Shown: positions 1-9,074, numbered from the stretch's first letter. The stretch: 64,000 nt of DNA from Bin87 sp034423595 (GCA_965207025.1 OZ242258.1:2356001-2420000); one strand, 5' to 3'. Notes: a model not told the origin generated them from the sequence alone. Made by a program: numbers and translations.

Positions 1-1290
1 TGGCGCCAGTATGCGATTCCCGTGGAAGTGGTGGAGCTTGCCGAGAAAGCGGACTGCACGGCGACCAACGCCGACCAGGTGGTGCGCAAGATAGACGACC
101 TGACGGTGGAGTTCAATCTGGCATTCGCTTCGGGGGCGTTCATCAAGTTCCTGGCAATCGACTACGCCAAGATTCTGCCCGAGCATCTGCTGGCGCAGGG
201 AGTTGACCTGAACCTGGCGGAGAACATCTTGGAGCACGAGGCCACGTCGGGGCCGTTCATCCTGGAAGAATACCAGTCGGGCAACCACTATAAGGTGAAC
301 AGGAACCCTGACTATTTCAAGGAAGGGCTGCCTTACTTTGACCGGATTGAGCACTTCATCATCACCACGCCGGCGACGTTCATCGCCCAGGTGGAAGCGG
401 GTCAGATCGATGCGTCCAACGCGGCGGCCAACAACCTGACCGCCACCGAGAACTACGACCTGGAGAAGAGCACCAATAGCGAATACGTGGCCCACGACGT
501 GTTTGGCGGCGCCACCCGCGGCTTGATGCTCAACATCAAGCAGGAGCCGTTCACCAATCACAAGGTGCGGCAGGCCATCAACCTGGCGGTTGACCGTCAG
601 AAGCACAACGCACGCGCCCTGCATGGAGCGGGACGCGGCCATTGCCCACTGGTGGGACTGGCCAATTCCCTGGAAGAGTGCGAATCCTGGCCCGGAATGC
701 GTCCCAAGGACACCCCGGGCGGCCAGGAGGATATTGCCAGGGCAAAGGAGTTGATGATCGAGGCCGGCTTCCCCGACGGCTTTGAGGTGCAGTACACCGT
801 GCGGCAGGTCGGCACCTATGCGGCCGAGTGCTCGGTGATCAAACAGGATCTGGAAGAATACCTGGGTATCACCGGCCCGATTGAGACTCTGCCCAGCGCG
901 GCCGGCTACGCCAAGTATGGCACCTCCCGTCCGCCGGACGCCAAGGGCGACTGGTATATCGCGTGCCAGGCCGACGGCATGACCGTATTCGACGTTGACG
1001 CCATATACGCCGGCATATTCCTGAAGGGCGCGACCCGGAATTACACGGACTGGGAAACGCCGGAAGTCAATGCGTGGTTTGAAGAGCAGAAGGTGGAGCT
1101 TGATCCTGAGCGGCGTCGCGAGATCAACCGGGAAGCGGAACGCTGGCTGCACGACTTCTCGGACAACCACTGGGTCAGCCTGACCCTGGGCCGGAACTTC
1201 TGGGTGATGCACCGGGATATCAAGGGGTTCAACGCTCCGGAAACCGTGCAGTACGGTTTCAAACAGGAACACCTGTGGTTCGACCGGTAG
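1..1290 (+). CDS. ABC transporter solute-binding protein, family 5 (5' end cut by window)
   Basis: The reading frame is open from the first base, so the N-terminus lies outside the window; about 429 residues are visible. It is closely similar along its length to the complete binding protein at 3563-5509. Shared stretches include TVEFNL, FASGAFIKFLAIDYAK, SAAGYAKYGTSR and RNYTDW. Family 5 proteins (SBP_bac_5) capture peptides or similar solutes outside the cell and deliver them to a DppB/DppC-type permease pair, which follows here at 1377 and 2377. The missing part should hold the lipoprotein signal and linker. The true ligand cannot be read from sequence. Confidence 0.9.
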   Translation, partial: WRQYAIPVEVVELAEKADCTATNADQVVRKIDDLTVEFNLAFASGAFIKFLAIDYAKILPEHLLAQGVDLNLAENILEHEATSGPFILEEYQSGNHYKVNRNPDYFKEGLPYFDRIEHFIITTPATFIAQVEAGQIDASNAAANNLTATENYDLEKSTNSEYVAHDVFGGATRGLMLNIKQEPFTNHKVRQAINLAVDRQKHNARALHGAGRGHCPLVGLANSLEECESWPGMRPKDTPGGQEDIARAKELMIEAGFPDGFEVQYTVRQVGTYAAECSVIKQDLEEYLGITGPIETLPSAAGYAKYGTSRPPDAKGDWYIACQADGMTVFDVDAIYAGIFLKGATRNYTDWETPEVNAWFEEQKVELDPERRREINREAERWLHDFSDNHWVSLTLGRNFWVMHRDIKGFNAPETVQYGFKQEHLWFDR

Positions 1291-1313
1291 GTCGGGCAAT
1301 TCTGACCATAAGA

Positions 1314-1350
1314 GTAGGGGCGATCCGCCATCGGCTAACATCGCCCCTAC
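1314..1350. repeat. GTAGGGGCGA intergenic hairpin repeat, copy 1
   Basis: Perfect 10-bp inverted repeat, GTAGGGGCGA and TCGCCCCTAC, with a 17-base loop, between the binding-protein stop and the permease start. The same arms recur in several other intergenic spots, at about 5534, 7595, 10411 and 13545. In this position it could moderate the level of downstream permease transcripts, but that is inference. Confidence 0.85.
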
Positions 1351-1376
1351 GATGTGCATAATGTAGAGTAGATATT

Positions 1377-2330
1377 ATGCGACAGTACGCCATCAAGCGG
1401 ATTGGGTTGTTCATCCCAACGGTATTGCTGGTGACCGTAATCGTCTTCGTGGTGATGCGGTTGATACCCGGAGACCCGGCACTGGCCATTCTCAGCGCGG
1501 ATGATGCCGGCTACACGCAGGAAGAACTGCAACTGCTGCGGGAGGAGTTGGGCACCGACCGTCCCATCGTAGTGCAGTACGTGGAGTGGATGGGTGGACT
1601 GATACGGGGAGACTTTGGTACCTCGTACTGGTGGGGTGGGCCGGTGATGGAAAGGCTGGGAGAGCGGATTCCGGTCACCATAGAGCTGGCGATCTTGGGA
1701 ATCGGGTTGGCGGTGGTATGCGCGGTGCCATTGGGCGTGTTATCGGCTATCAAACCGGACAGTCCCATCGACTATCTGTCCAGGATATTCACCCTGGTAG
1801 GCATTTCGATTCCGACGTTCTTCAGCGGGATTCTGCTGACGCTGATCCTGATTCGGGCATTCGGTTGGCTGCCTCCCTTGGGGTACGCCGACATTTGGGA
1901 AGATCCCTGGGCCAACGTAAAGCAACTGATGCTGCCGGCCCTGGCGCTGGGGTTTTACGACATGGCCTTCATTGCCCGGGTGACCCGCTCGTCGATGATG
2001 GAGATACTGCGCGAGGACTACATGCGGACGGCGCGGGCCAAGGGCCTGGCCGAGCGACTGGTGCTCTCCCGGCACGGGCTTAAGAACGCGGTGCTGCCGA
2101 TTTTGACGATATCAGGGTGGCAGTTCGGGCGTCTCTTCGGCGGGACCGTCGTAATTGAGAAGATCTTCCTGATACCGGGGGTGGGACAGTTGCTCATTGA
2201 CGCGGTGTACCAGCGGGACTTTCCCACCATCCAGGCGGTGATTGTGATCGTGGCGCTGTCCATAGTTGCGATCAACCTGCTGGTGGACCTGCTGTACGGT
2301 TGGCTGGACCCGCGCATTCGTTATGCGTAG
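1377..2330 (+). CDS. ABC transporter permease, DppB/OppB type
   Basis: Inner-membrane permease of a peptide-type importer (317 aa, usual length for the family). An N-terminal helix is followed by the conserved PGDPA at residues 31-35 and then by further hydrophobic segments. The cytoplasmic EAA loop at about residues 211-224 (DYMRTARAKGL) docks the ATPase. ATG at 1377 gives the standard MRQYAIKRI start, although the upstream ribosome-binding site is weak. It lies 86 bases after the binding-protein gene and before a DppC-type partner. No ATPase gene is present nearby, so energising subunits must be encoded elsewhere. Its paralogue is at 5598-6554. Confidence 0.95.
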   Translation: MRQYAIKRIGLFIPTVLLVTVIVFVVMRLIPGDPALAILSADDAGYTQEELQLLREELGTDRPIVVQYVEWMGGLIRGDFGTSYWWGGPVMERLGERIPVTIELAILGIGLAVVCAVPLGVLSAIKPDSPIDYLSRIFTLVGISIPTFFSGILLTLILIRAFGWLPPLGYADIWEDPWANVKQLMLPALALGFYDMAFIARVTRSSMMEILREDYMRTARAKGLAERLVLSRHGLKNAVLPILTISGWQFGRLFGGTVVIEKIFLIPGVGQLLIDAVYQRDFPTIQAVIVIVALSIVAINLLVDLLYGWLDPRIRYA

Positions 2331-2376
2331 GGACCTGGGTAATGAGTAACGGTCCTCAAAAGCGGGAGTGAGAGGA

Positions 2377-3291
2377 ATGACTACCACCAACACCGGACGG
2401 GCTGCTCCTGGGGTTGCCGCGGAACCACAGCTGGATGTTCGCCCGAAGCAGGGCGTGGTAAAGCGGGTGGGGACTTTTTGCAGGACCAAACCCCTGGGAG
2501 CGGTCAGCGCGGCCATCATCATTCTGACGATTCTGACCGCGATTTTAGCTCCGCTTATTGCGCCGTATGATCCGCTGGACCTGAACCACGAACCGTTCGC
2601 CGCGCCGGCGGCCGACAAACTGCTGGGAGCCGACGAGCTGGGGCGGGACGTTTTCAGCCGGATAATTTTCGGAGCGCGGGTTTCCATGTACGTGGGCCTA
2701 GCCAGCGTAATCATCGGGATTTCGCTGGGGACAATCATCGGAATCATCAGCGCCTACGTGGGCGGGATTATCGACCTGACCATTCAGCGGATAGTGGATG
2801 CGCTGATGGCGTTCCCCGCCATCATAATGGCTCTGGGACTGACAGCGGTGCTGGGGTCTTCAGTGAACAACATCGTGGCGGCTTTGGTGGTGATCCTCTT
2901 GCCCGGCGCGATACGGGTTATCAGGGCGCAAGTGCTGAGCATCAAGGAACTGGATTACACGCTGGCGGCCCAGGCCATCGGGGCGAGGCCGTGGCGGATC
3001 ATGCTGCGCCACATACTGCCCAACGTGGTTGCAAGCTACATCGTTTTGAGCACAATCACCCTGGGCCTGGCGATCATCATCGAAGCGTCGCTGACTTTCC
3101 TGGGCGTTGGCATATCGGCGGACATACCCACGTGGGGCGGGATGCTGACGGAGGGAGCGCAGAAGTACATCCGCACGGCTTGGTGGCTGGCGGTGGCGCC
3201 GGGGCTTGCGATTTCCGTCGTGGTGTTCGCAATAAACTTCTTGGGGGACGCATTGCGGGACACGCTGGATCCGAGGCTGCGGGGACGGTAG
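2377..3291 (+). CDS. ABC transporter permease, DppC/OppC type
   Basis: Second permease subunit, 304 aa. The first part is a soluble tail, then a membrane helix (about residues 43-63), the family hallmark GADELGRDVFSR, and a core of hydrophobic helices. The EAA loop reads DYTLAAQAIGARPWRIML. An in-frame GTG exists at 2368, but ATG 2377 is preferred because GGGAG at 2364-2368 sits 8 bases before it and the paralogue at 6639 also starts MTT-NTG. Partner of the permease at 1377. A strong terminator hairpin follows at 3311. Confidence 0.94.
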   Translation: MTTTNTGRAAPGVAAEPQLDVRPKQGVVKRVGTFCRTKPLGAVSAAIIILTILTAILAPLIAPYDPLDLNHEPFAAPAADKLLGADELGRDVFSRIIFGARVSMYVGLASVIIGISLGTIIGIISAYVGGIIDLTIQRIVDALMAFPAIIMALGLTAVLGSSVNNIVAALVVILLPGAIRVIRAQVLSIKELDYTLAAQAIGARPWRIMLRHILPNVVASYIVLSTITLGLAIIIEASLTFLGVGISADIPTWGGMLTEGAQKYIRTAWWLAVAPGLAISVVVFAINFLGDALRDTLDPRLRGR

Positions 3292-3310
3292 GGGCGGAAC
3301 AGTTCCAGAT

Positions 3311-3343
3311 AATAGCCCCTTCCAAGTGCGAGGGGCTATTTTT
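3311..3343 (+). terminator. Rho-independent terminator of first ABC operon
   Basis: Perfect 10-bp stem AATAGCCCCT / AGGGGCTATT (3311-3320 and 3331-3340) with a 10-base loop. The stem ends in T and is followed directly by TTT. It sits 20 bases after the permease stop and closes the first transporter operon. Confidence 0.9.
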
Positions 3344-3435
3344 GGCCCGGTTTTCGTAACGGATTTTACGATTCCGTTGGTGGACTATTGACAGGCTGGG
3401 ACGGCTGGGCTACCATTCCGGCCCGTGTCTCGCGG

Positions 3436-3455
3436 ATTGTGGCAGATTTCACAAT
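3436..3455. promoter_or_regulatory. Possible operator palindrome upstream of second binding protein
   Basis: Inverted repeat ATTGTG - 8 bases - CACAAT, about 110 bases upstream of the binding-protein start at 3563. It lies in a roughly 220-base gap (3344-3562) that otherwise holds no gene. The spacing would suit a dimeric regulator, but no regulator is encoded nearby and no -35/-10 pair is clear, so this is a weak call. Confidence 0.3.
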
Positions 3456-3562
3456 AGGTCACATCCGGGAGGTTTTTATTACCTCTGCGGACGCAAGCGA
3501 CAGATGCGCCGGCCGCAAATTTACATTACGCGTCGTAACGACGTTTGGAGGGTCACACCGAT

Positions 3563-5509
3563 ATGAAGCCATTTACCCTGGGCCGACTGTCTCTGCGGAC
3601 GCTGCTGCTTGCGGCTGGCGTCGTCGCGCTGATGGTTGGCATCGCCTGTGGCGGGGCCGAAGAGCCCGCGCCCGCCGCCCAGCAGCAACAAGCTCCCGCC
3701 GCCCAACAGCAACCGGCGGCCACCGACGCGCCGGCGGCCATGCAAGCCACGAATACCCCGATACCGCAAGCCGCCGAGGCCACGGCACGACCGACGAATA
3801 CGCCGGCTCCTACTGCGACGCCGCGCGTAGTCGCCACTCCGACCCCTAGCGCGGGCCCTAAGTACGGTGGGCTGCTGCGGATGTCAGCCTACGCCGACAC
3901 CAAGGACTGGGATCCGCTGGGGTCGTCTTCCCTGTCGAGCGTGATTTCCTATTCGCAGTTGTACAACCAGGTCGTACAGTACGACACGGTGGATACTAAC
4001 GCCATTACCGGCGACCTGGCCGAGTCTTGGGACGTCAGCCCCGACGGTCTCACCTACACGTTCCACCTGCGGGATGACATGCAGTGGACCGATGGCACCG
4101 AGATCACCTCGGCGGACATCATTTCCACGCACTCGCGCTACGCCAACCCCTGCAACAGCACCGGGCGCTCCGGCCTCTGGCGTAACTACGCTGTCAAGAT
4201 GGAAGTGGTTGACAAGGATGGCGGAAACTGCGCGGCCACCAACCAGGACGCCGTACTGCGGGCTGTTGACGACAAGACGGTCGAGTTCAACCTGCAATTC
4301 GCCTCCGGCGCGTTCATCAAGTTCCTGGCCATTGACTACGCCAAGGTGCTGCCGGGGCATAAGCTGGACGCCGACGCCAATTGCGCGATACGCGACGCCG
4401 CCAACCCCTGCTCCCTCAACCTTGGTGAGAACATCCTCGCAGAACAGGATGGGGTAACTTCCGGGCCATTCATCCTTGACGAGTATCAAGTCGGTGACTT
4501 CTACTACGTGGACAAGAACGAGAATTACTTCAAAGAGGGTCGGCCCTACGTTGACCGCATTGAGCACACCATCTTTACAGGGCAGGCCAAAGACACCCTG
4601 ATCGCCAACTTTGAGGCGGGCCGCCTGGACATGGCCAACGGGGGATTCACCAACCTTTCGCCGACCCAGTACTTCGACCTGGAGAGGAGCACCAACGGCG
4701 AGTACGTAGCCCATCCCATCGCCGCTGGCACCAACTGGGGCCTGATGCTCAACGTCAAAAAGCCGCAGTTCCATAGTCACCTGGTTCGCCAGGCCATCAA
4801 CCTGGCCGTGGACCGGCAGGAGATTGACGAGCGCGTCTTCGACAACTCCGGCGGGAGCTACTGCCCGCTGATGGGCCTGGCCCATGCCAACGAAGTTTGT
4901 ATGGACTGGCCCGGCATACGCGCAAAGGACACCCCCGGCGGACAGGAAGACTTGGCCAGGGCCAAGGAACTGATGGCTGAGGCCGGCGTAGCCGACGGCT
5001 TCGAAGTCCAGTACACCGTGCGCCAGGTGGGGAACTATCCCGACCAGTGCCAGGTTGTGAAGCAGCAGTTGCAGGATGCCCTGGGCATCACCGGCGATAT
5101 TGAGACGCTGCCCAGCGCGGCCGGCTACGCCAAGTACGGCACCTCTCGCGCCGAAGGCTCCGCCGGCGACTGGGAAATCAGTTGCCAAGGTGAGGGCATG
5201 GTAGTGTTTGACCCCGACGCGGTGTACGGCGGCGTGTACCTGAAGGGCGGCACCCGTAACTACACCGACTGGTCCAACGACATGGTAGTTGATTGGTTCG
5301 AGCGCCAGAAAGTGGAGTTGGATCCGGAGGCCCGTCGAGAGATCAACAAGGAAGCCGAAACCTGGCTCCACAGCTTCGAGGACAACCACTGGGTTACCTT
5401 GCAACTGGGTCAGTTGTTCTGGCTGGTGCATCAGGATGTGAAGGGCTTCACCGCTCCGTCCACAGTGCAGTACCAGTTCAAGCACGAAGACCTGTGGCTG
5501 GATCGCTAA
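3563..5509 (+). CDS. ABC transporter solute-binding lipoprotein, family 5
   Basis: Complete 648-aa binding protein of the second peptide-type importer. Residues 1-28 form a signal sequence ending at Cys29 (VGIAC), a lipobox-like site suggesting lipid anchoring. Residues about 32-98 are a Pro/Ala/Gln/Thr-rich flexible linker, then the SBP_bac_5 domain runs to the end. ATG 3563 is chosen over an in-frame TTG at 3545 because GGAGGG at 3547-3552 is correctly spaced and the signal peptide starts there. The gene is a close paralogue of the truncated gene at 1-1290. It differs by a Cys-containing insertion (near DANCAIRDAANPC) absent from that copy, which may alter ligand choice. Confidence 0.95.
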   Translation: MKPFTLGRLSLRTLLLAAGVVALMVGIACGGAEEPAPAAQQQQAPAAQQQPAATDAPAAMQATNTPIPQAAEATARPTNTPAPTATPRVVATPTPSAGPKYGGLLRMSAYADTKDWDPLGSSSLSSVISYSQLYNQVVQYDTVDTNAITGDLAESWDVSPDGLTYTFHLRDDMQWTDGTEITSADIISTHSRYANPCNSTGRSGLWRNYAVKMEVVDKDGGNCAATNQDAVLRAVDDKTVEFNLQFASGAFIKFLAIDYAKVLPGHKLDADANCAIRDAANPCSLNLGENILAEQDGVTSGPFILDEYQVGDFYYVDKNENYFKEGRPYVDRIEHTIFTGQAKDTLIANFEAGRLDMANGGFTNLSPTQYFDLERSTNGEYVAHPIAAGTNWGLMLNVKKPQFHSHLVRQAINLAVDRQEIDERVFDNSGGSYCPLMGLAHANEVCMDWPGIRAKDTPGGQEDLARAKELMAEAGVADGFEVQYTVRQVGNYPDQCQVVKQQLQDALGITGDIETLPSAAGYAKYGTSRAEGSAGDWEISCQGEGMVVFDPDAVYGGVYLKGGTRNYTDWSNDMVVDWFERQKVELDPEARREINKEAETWLHSFEDNHWVTLQLGQLFWLVHQDVKGFTAPSTVQYQFKHEDLWLDR

Positions 5510-5533
5510 CCGACGACAGTTTGTCCAAGTAAT

Positions 5534-5570
5534 GTAGGGGCGACTTCCGACTTCGACGGATCGCCCCTAC
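5534..5570. repeat. GTAGGGGCGA intergenic hairpin repeat, copy 2
   Basis: GTAGGGGCGA at 5534-5543 pairs with TCGCCCCTAC at 5561-5570 around a 17-base loop. It occupies the same place (binding protein to permease) as the copy at 1314. The bases following it are also conserved between the two operons, so the element was probably present before the operon duplicated. Confidence 0.85.
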
Positions 5571-5597
5571 AATGTGCGTTAATGTAGAGCAAAGACT

Positions 5598-6554
5598 ATG
5601 CGACAGTACGCATTGAAGCGCATTGCGCTGATTATCCCCACCGTCCTGCTGGTGTCCATCATCGTGTTCACGGTGATGAGGCTGTTGCCCGGCGACCCGG
5701 CGTTGGTGATTTTGAGTGAGGGCGACGCCTCGTTCACTCAGGAAGAATTAGAAGATCTGCGCCGTCAATTGGGAACCGACCGTCCCATCGTGGTTCAGTA
5801 CGGGGATTGGATTTACGGACTGGTTCAGGGTGATCTGGGCACTTCAATCTGGAGGTCAGGGCAACCCGTAACGAAACTGGTCGGCGACCGGATATTCCGC
5901 ACGCTGGAACTGGCGGTGCTGGCAATCATAATTGCCGTAGTTTTCGCCGTGCCTCTGGGAGTGATTTCGGCGATCAAGCCGGACAGCGTGATTGACTATT
6001 TCTCCAGAATCATCGCGCTGGTGGGCATATCCATTCCCACGTTTTTCGCCGGGCTGCTGGTGGTACTGGTGTTGTCCAGAGGCTTTGGCTGGCTGCCGCC
6101 GCTGGGCTATGCGGACTTGTGGGATGATCCCTGGAAGAACCTCCAGCAGATGTTCCTGCCGGCGCTGGCGCTGGGCTTTTACGACATGGCTTTCATCGCC
6201 CGGGTCACCCGTTCGTCGATGATGGAGATCATCCGCGAGGACTACATGCGAACGGCGCGGGCCAAGGGACTGGCGGAGCGCATCGTTCTGGTGCGGCATG
6301 GGTTGAAGAATGCCGTGCTGCCCATTCTGACGATCTCAGGCTGGCAGTTCGGGCGTCTTTTCGGCGGAACAGTCATCATCGAAAGCATCTTCAAGGTGCC
6401 GGGCATTGGCACACTACTGATTGAAACGGTTTTCCAGCGGGACTTTCCGACCATCCAGGCAATTATCATCGTCGTCGCGGTGTCCATCGTAATCATCAAC
6501 CTGCTGGTTGACCTGTTGTACGGACTGCTGGACCCGCGCATCCGGTACGCCTGA
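5598..6554 (+). CDS. ABC transporter permease, DppB/OppB type (paralogue)
   Basis: 318-aa inner-membrane permease, nearly collinear with the protein at 1377-2330. It shares the MRQYA-KRI start, LPGDPAL, the EAA loop DYMRTARAKGL and the C-terminal LLDPRIRYA. It pairs with the binding protein at 3563 and the permease at 6639 as the second peptide-type importer. The ATG is preceded only by a weak purine stretch, as in the first copy. As with the first operon, no ATPase gene is visible, so both systems may share ATPases encoded elsewhere. Confidence 0.95.
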   Translation: MRQYALKRIALIIPTVLLVSIIVFTVMRLLPGDPALVILSEGDASFTQEELEDLRRQLGTDRPIVVQYGDWIYGLVQGDLGTSIWRSGQPVTKLVGDRIFRTLELAVLAIIIAVVFAVPLGVISAIKPDSVIDYFSRIIALVGISIPTFFAGLLVVLVLSRGFGWLPPLGYADLWDDPWKNLQQMFLPALALGFYDMAFIARVTRSSMMEIIREDYMRTARAKGLAERIVLVRHGLKNAVLPILTISGWQFGRLFGGTVIIESIFKVPGIGTLLIETVFQRDFPTIQAIIIVVAVSIVIINLLVDLLYGLLDPRIRYA

Positions 6555-6567
6555 TCTTAGAGAAACG

Positions 6568-6606
6568 TCCCTCACCCCAACCCTTTCCCGGCAAGGGGAG
6601 AGGGAG
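6568..6606. repeat. CCCTCACCCC / GGGGAGAGGG intergenic repeat, copy 1
   Basis: Element of the form CCCTCACCCCAACCCTTTCC followed by a GC turn and GGGGAGAGGG, able to fold into a short hairpin. It lies between the two permease genes. Similar copies occur at about 19949, 31732, 33664, 43849, 45589, 49378 and 50483. Confidence 0.85.
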
Positions 6607-6638
6607 ATCGCCGGAAGCGACCACGGAGAATTACCCGA

Positions 6639-7568
6639 ATGACTACTAGCAACACCGGTCAAGGGATGGCCATTGCCGACGCCGACGCCCAACTGCTGGA
6701 AATGCGCCCGCGACAGACGCAGGTGCAGAAGGTGGTCAGTTTTGCCAAGTCCAAGCCGTTGGGAGCAGTCAGCGCCGTTATCATTTTGCTCACCATTCTG
6801 GCCGCGGCGGTTTCCTACGCCGTACCGAGCGTATTGCCCCACGACCCTCTGGACGTGCGGGCCCATGAGGAGAAGTACCTGCCTCCGGGTCCGGGAGCGC
6901 TATTGGGCAGCGACCACTTGGGCAGGGACGAACTCAGCCGGCTCATTGCAGGGTCGCAGATTTCCATCTACGTCGGTCTGCTCAGCGTGGGTATCGGCGT
7001 GACGCTGGGCGCGCTGATCGGCATCCTCAGCGCCTACATTGGCGGGGTGGTTGACCTGGCGATACAGCGTATCGTGGACGCTATGATGGCCTTTCCGCCG
7101 ATCATACTCGCGTTGGGGCTGGTGGCAGTCCTGGGCGGTTCCGCCAACAACGTCATCATCGCCCTGCTGGTCATCTTATTACCGGGCACCATCAGAGTAA
7201 TCCGTTCCCAGGTGTTGAGCATCAAGGAACTGGACTATACCCTGGCGGCGACCGCCATCGGCGCCGGGTCCATCAGGATTATGCTGAAGCACATCCTGCC
7301 CAACGTGATCGCCAGCTACATTGTGCTGGGCACCATTACCCTGGGCTTCGCCATCATTATCGAGGCGTCCCTATCCTTCCTCGGCGTAGGGGTGCCGCCG
7401 GACATTCCCACCTGGGGCGGGATGCTGACCCGTGGCACCGAGGAAATCCGCATCGCCTGGTGGCTGGCGGTGTTCCCCGGCATCGCAATCTCAGTGGTGG
7501 TGTTCGCCATCAACTTCCTGGGCGACGCACTGCGGGATACGCTGGACCCGCGGCTGCGGGGACGGTAG
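6639..7568 (+). CDS. ABC transporter permease, DppC/OppC type (paralogue)
   Basis: 309-aa partner permease of the second importer. It starts MTTSNTG like its paralogue at 2377, with GGAGAA at 6625-6630 as ribosome-binding site. The hallmark GSDHLGRDELSR, the EAA loop DYTLAATAIGAGSIRIML and the ending DTLDPRLRGR are present. Compared with the paralogue, the segment just after the first helix is longer and more charged (near VRAHEEKYLPPGPG). It is the last gene of the operon and is followed by a hairpin repeat at 7595. Confidence 0.94.
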   Translation: MTTSNTGQGMAIADADAQLLEMRPRQTQVQKVVSFAKSKPLGAVSAVIILLTILAAAVSYAVPSVLPHDPLDVRAHEEKYLPPGPGALLGSDHLGRDELSRLIAGSQISIYVGLLSVGIGVTLGALIGILSAYIGGVVDLAIQRIVDAMMAFPPIILALGLVAVLGGSANNVIIALLVILLPGTIRVIRSQVLSIKELDYTLAATAIGAGSIRIMLKHILPNVIASYIVLGTITLGFAIIIEASLSFLGVGVPPDIPTWGGMLTRGTEEIRIAWWLAVFPGIAISVVVFAINFLGDALRDTLDPRLRGR

Positions 7569-7594
7569 TTTTCCGAGCAAGCGTGCATAAAAGA

Positions 7595-7622
7595 GTGGGG
7601 GCGAATGATTATTCGCCCCTAC
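7595..7622. repeat. GTAGGGGCGA-type hairpin repeat, copy 3 (short-loop form)
   Basis: GTGGGGGCGAAT - GATT - ATTCGCCCCTAC, a 12-bp nearly perfect stem with a 4-base loop. It lies between the convergent permease and protease genes and could act as a bidirectional transcript end, though no T-run follows. Confidence 0.85.
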
Positions 7623-7647
7623 GTCTATCAGTTGCGCTAGCAGTGAG

Positions 7648-8007
7648 TTAGATATGAAACTCGTCTATGAAGACCAGGCTGGGATTGGGCTGGGTAGGGT
7701 CAACCATCAGGTCGAAATCTTCCAGGGTGGTTGCTCCCAGCAGATACTGTCCCTCGGTGCCGAAAATAACAGTGCAGGTACGCTCCTCTTCCTTGATGCG
7801 AAATCGCGCTTCTGCAATATCACGTTGAATGAGGTTGCCATCCGCAATTCGGTAAGTTCGGCGTTGCAACGGCGCAAGACTCAAGGACGCCAGCAGGGAT
7901 TCCGGCATCACGGAATGAGTAGAGCCGGTATCAACCAGCGCGCTTACAGGCAGGAAGTCGCCACCCAGCGGATGGCCGACGCCGATGTCAACGTAGAAAG
8001 TGCCCAT
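7648..8007 (-). CDS. Clan AA (retropepsin-like) aspartic protease
   Basis: 119-aa single-domain protein. It carries the active-site signature LVDTGST near residues 23-29 and a second hydrophobic strand, LLGATTLEDFDLMVD, near the C-terminus, as in bacterial retropepsin-like proteins that work as dimers. The start is set at ATG 8007 because AAGGA lies a few bases upstream and homologous proteins typically begin MGTFYV; an in-frame ATG at 8094 would add 29 unusual residues. No signal peptide or membrane anchor is seen, so it is probably cytoplasmic. Substrate unknown. It is divergent from the SMP-30 gene at 8142. Confidence 0.85.
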   Translation of the reverse strand: MGTFYVDIGVGHPLGGDFLPVSALVDTGSTHSVMPESLLASLSLAPLQRRTYRIADGNLIQRDIAEARFRIKEEERTCTVIFGTEGQYLLGATTLEDFDLMVDPTQPNPSLVFIDEFHI

Positions 8008-8102
8008 TTGATTTCCTTGTACCGAGTACCGACCGTAATCTGCAAACCGATGATAATGCCCTCGATAGCTACAGTCAATTTCGCGTCTTTGCACCTAACC
8101 CG

Positions 8103-8111
8103 TGCTAAACT
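8103..8111 (+). promoter_or_regulatory. Extended -10 promoter element for SMP-30 gene
   Basis: TGCTAAACT, an extended -10 (TG-N-TAAACT), lies 31 bases before the ATG at 8142. No good -35 is visible. The same TGCTANANT pattern occurs upstream of four other genes in this window. Confidence 0.4.
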
Positions 8112-8141
8112 GCGGCCACCAGCTACGGAGGTGCAACCGAT

Positions 8142-9074
8142 ATGTCCTGGAATTTTGAACTGGTGGCGGGGCCTTACGGCGGAACGACCGAAGGGCCGGT
8201 GTGGGATGGCGAAGCGGTACTGTTCACCCACATCCCGGCCTCTCAGATCCTGCGCTACGACCCGAAAACCGGCGAGGTTTCCGAGTATTTCACGGAGGCG
8301 TTCAATACCAACGGGCTGTGCTATGACGCCCAGGGCAATCTGTACGGATGCCAGCAGGGGCGGAGGCGCATAGCGCGGTTTGACGCTGCCACCAACACGG
8401 CTACATCTTTGCCCCACTTGTTGGATGGCAAGCGGCACAACAACCCCAACGACCTGGTGGTGGACAAGTCAGGCCGCATCTGGTTGACCGACCCGTATTC
8501 CGGCATTGGAGACAGCGGGCCGCAGGAACTAGATCACATGTCGGTGCTGAGACTTGACCCCAAGGGCAACGACCAGTGGGAGCTGGTGCGGGCCACCACC
8601 GACATATCACGGCCAAACGGCATCCTGATCAGCCGCGATCAGAAGACCCTGTACATCGCGCAGAGCGATTACGGCGCCGACCGCCGGCGCGAGTTGCGGG
8701 CGTATCCGATCAACGATGACGGGTCGCTGGGAGAATACAAGACGTTGCACACCTTCGGGATCGACGGTGGAGCAACCGATGGGGATTCGCGGGGACAAGG
8801 AAGTGCAGGGGTGCAGCGCGGGGTGGACGGGATGACGCTGGACGAAGACGGCAACATTATTGCCTGCGCGGGATGGGAAGCCGCCGGCCCCGGGCCAATG
8901 ATCTACGTGTTCTCGCCCACCGGGCAGGTGCTGGAAACCCACCCGATGCGAGTTGATCGGCCCACCAACTGCTGCTTCGGCGACGCGGACATGCGAACGC
9001 TGTACGTTACAACTGGAGGCGGCCACCTGTTCCGCGCCCGAACGGACCGCACCGGCTGGATAATGTGGCCCTGA
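8142..9074 (+). CDS. SMP-30/gluconolactonase/LRE-family protein
   Basis: 310-aa six-bladed beta-propeller of the SMP-30 family, enzymes that usually open sugar lactones using a bound divalent metal. Seen: an early TEGPVWDGEAVLFT with the expected metal-ligand Glu, HNNPNDLVVDKSGRIWLTDP with the conserved Asn-Asp pair, RPNGILISRDQKTLYIAQS, and a late DGMTLDEDGNIIACAG. ATG 8142 follows GGAGG with good spacing. No signal peptide, so cytoplasmic. A second SMP-30 protein is encoded at 49451. The exact lactone substrate cannot be read from sequence. Confidence 0.92.
   Translation: MSWNFELVAGPYGGTTEGPVWDGEAVLFTHIPASQILRYDPKTGEVSEYFTEAFNTNGLCYDAQGNLYGCQQGRRRIARFDAATNTATSLPHLLDGKRHNNPNDLVVDKSGRIWLTDPYSGIGDSGPQELDHMSVLRLDPKGNDQWELVRATTDISRPNGILISRDQKTLYIAQSDYGADRRRELRAYPINDDGSLGEYKTLHTFGIDGGATDGDSRGQGSAGVQRGVDGMTLDEDGNIIACAGWEAAGPGPMIYVFSPTGQVLETHPMRVDRPTNCCFGDADMRTLYVTTGGGHLFRARTDRTGWIMWP

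Noticed and set aside
3884..5485. 533-codon open frame antisense to the binding-protein gene
   Set aside because: It lies fully within a well-supported gene, has no ribosome-binding site or recognisable domain, and such frames are expected opposite GC-rich genes.
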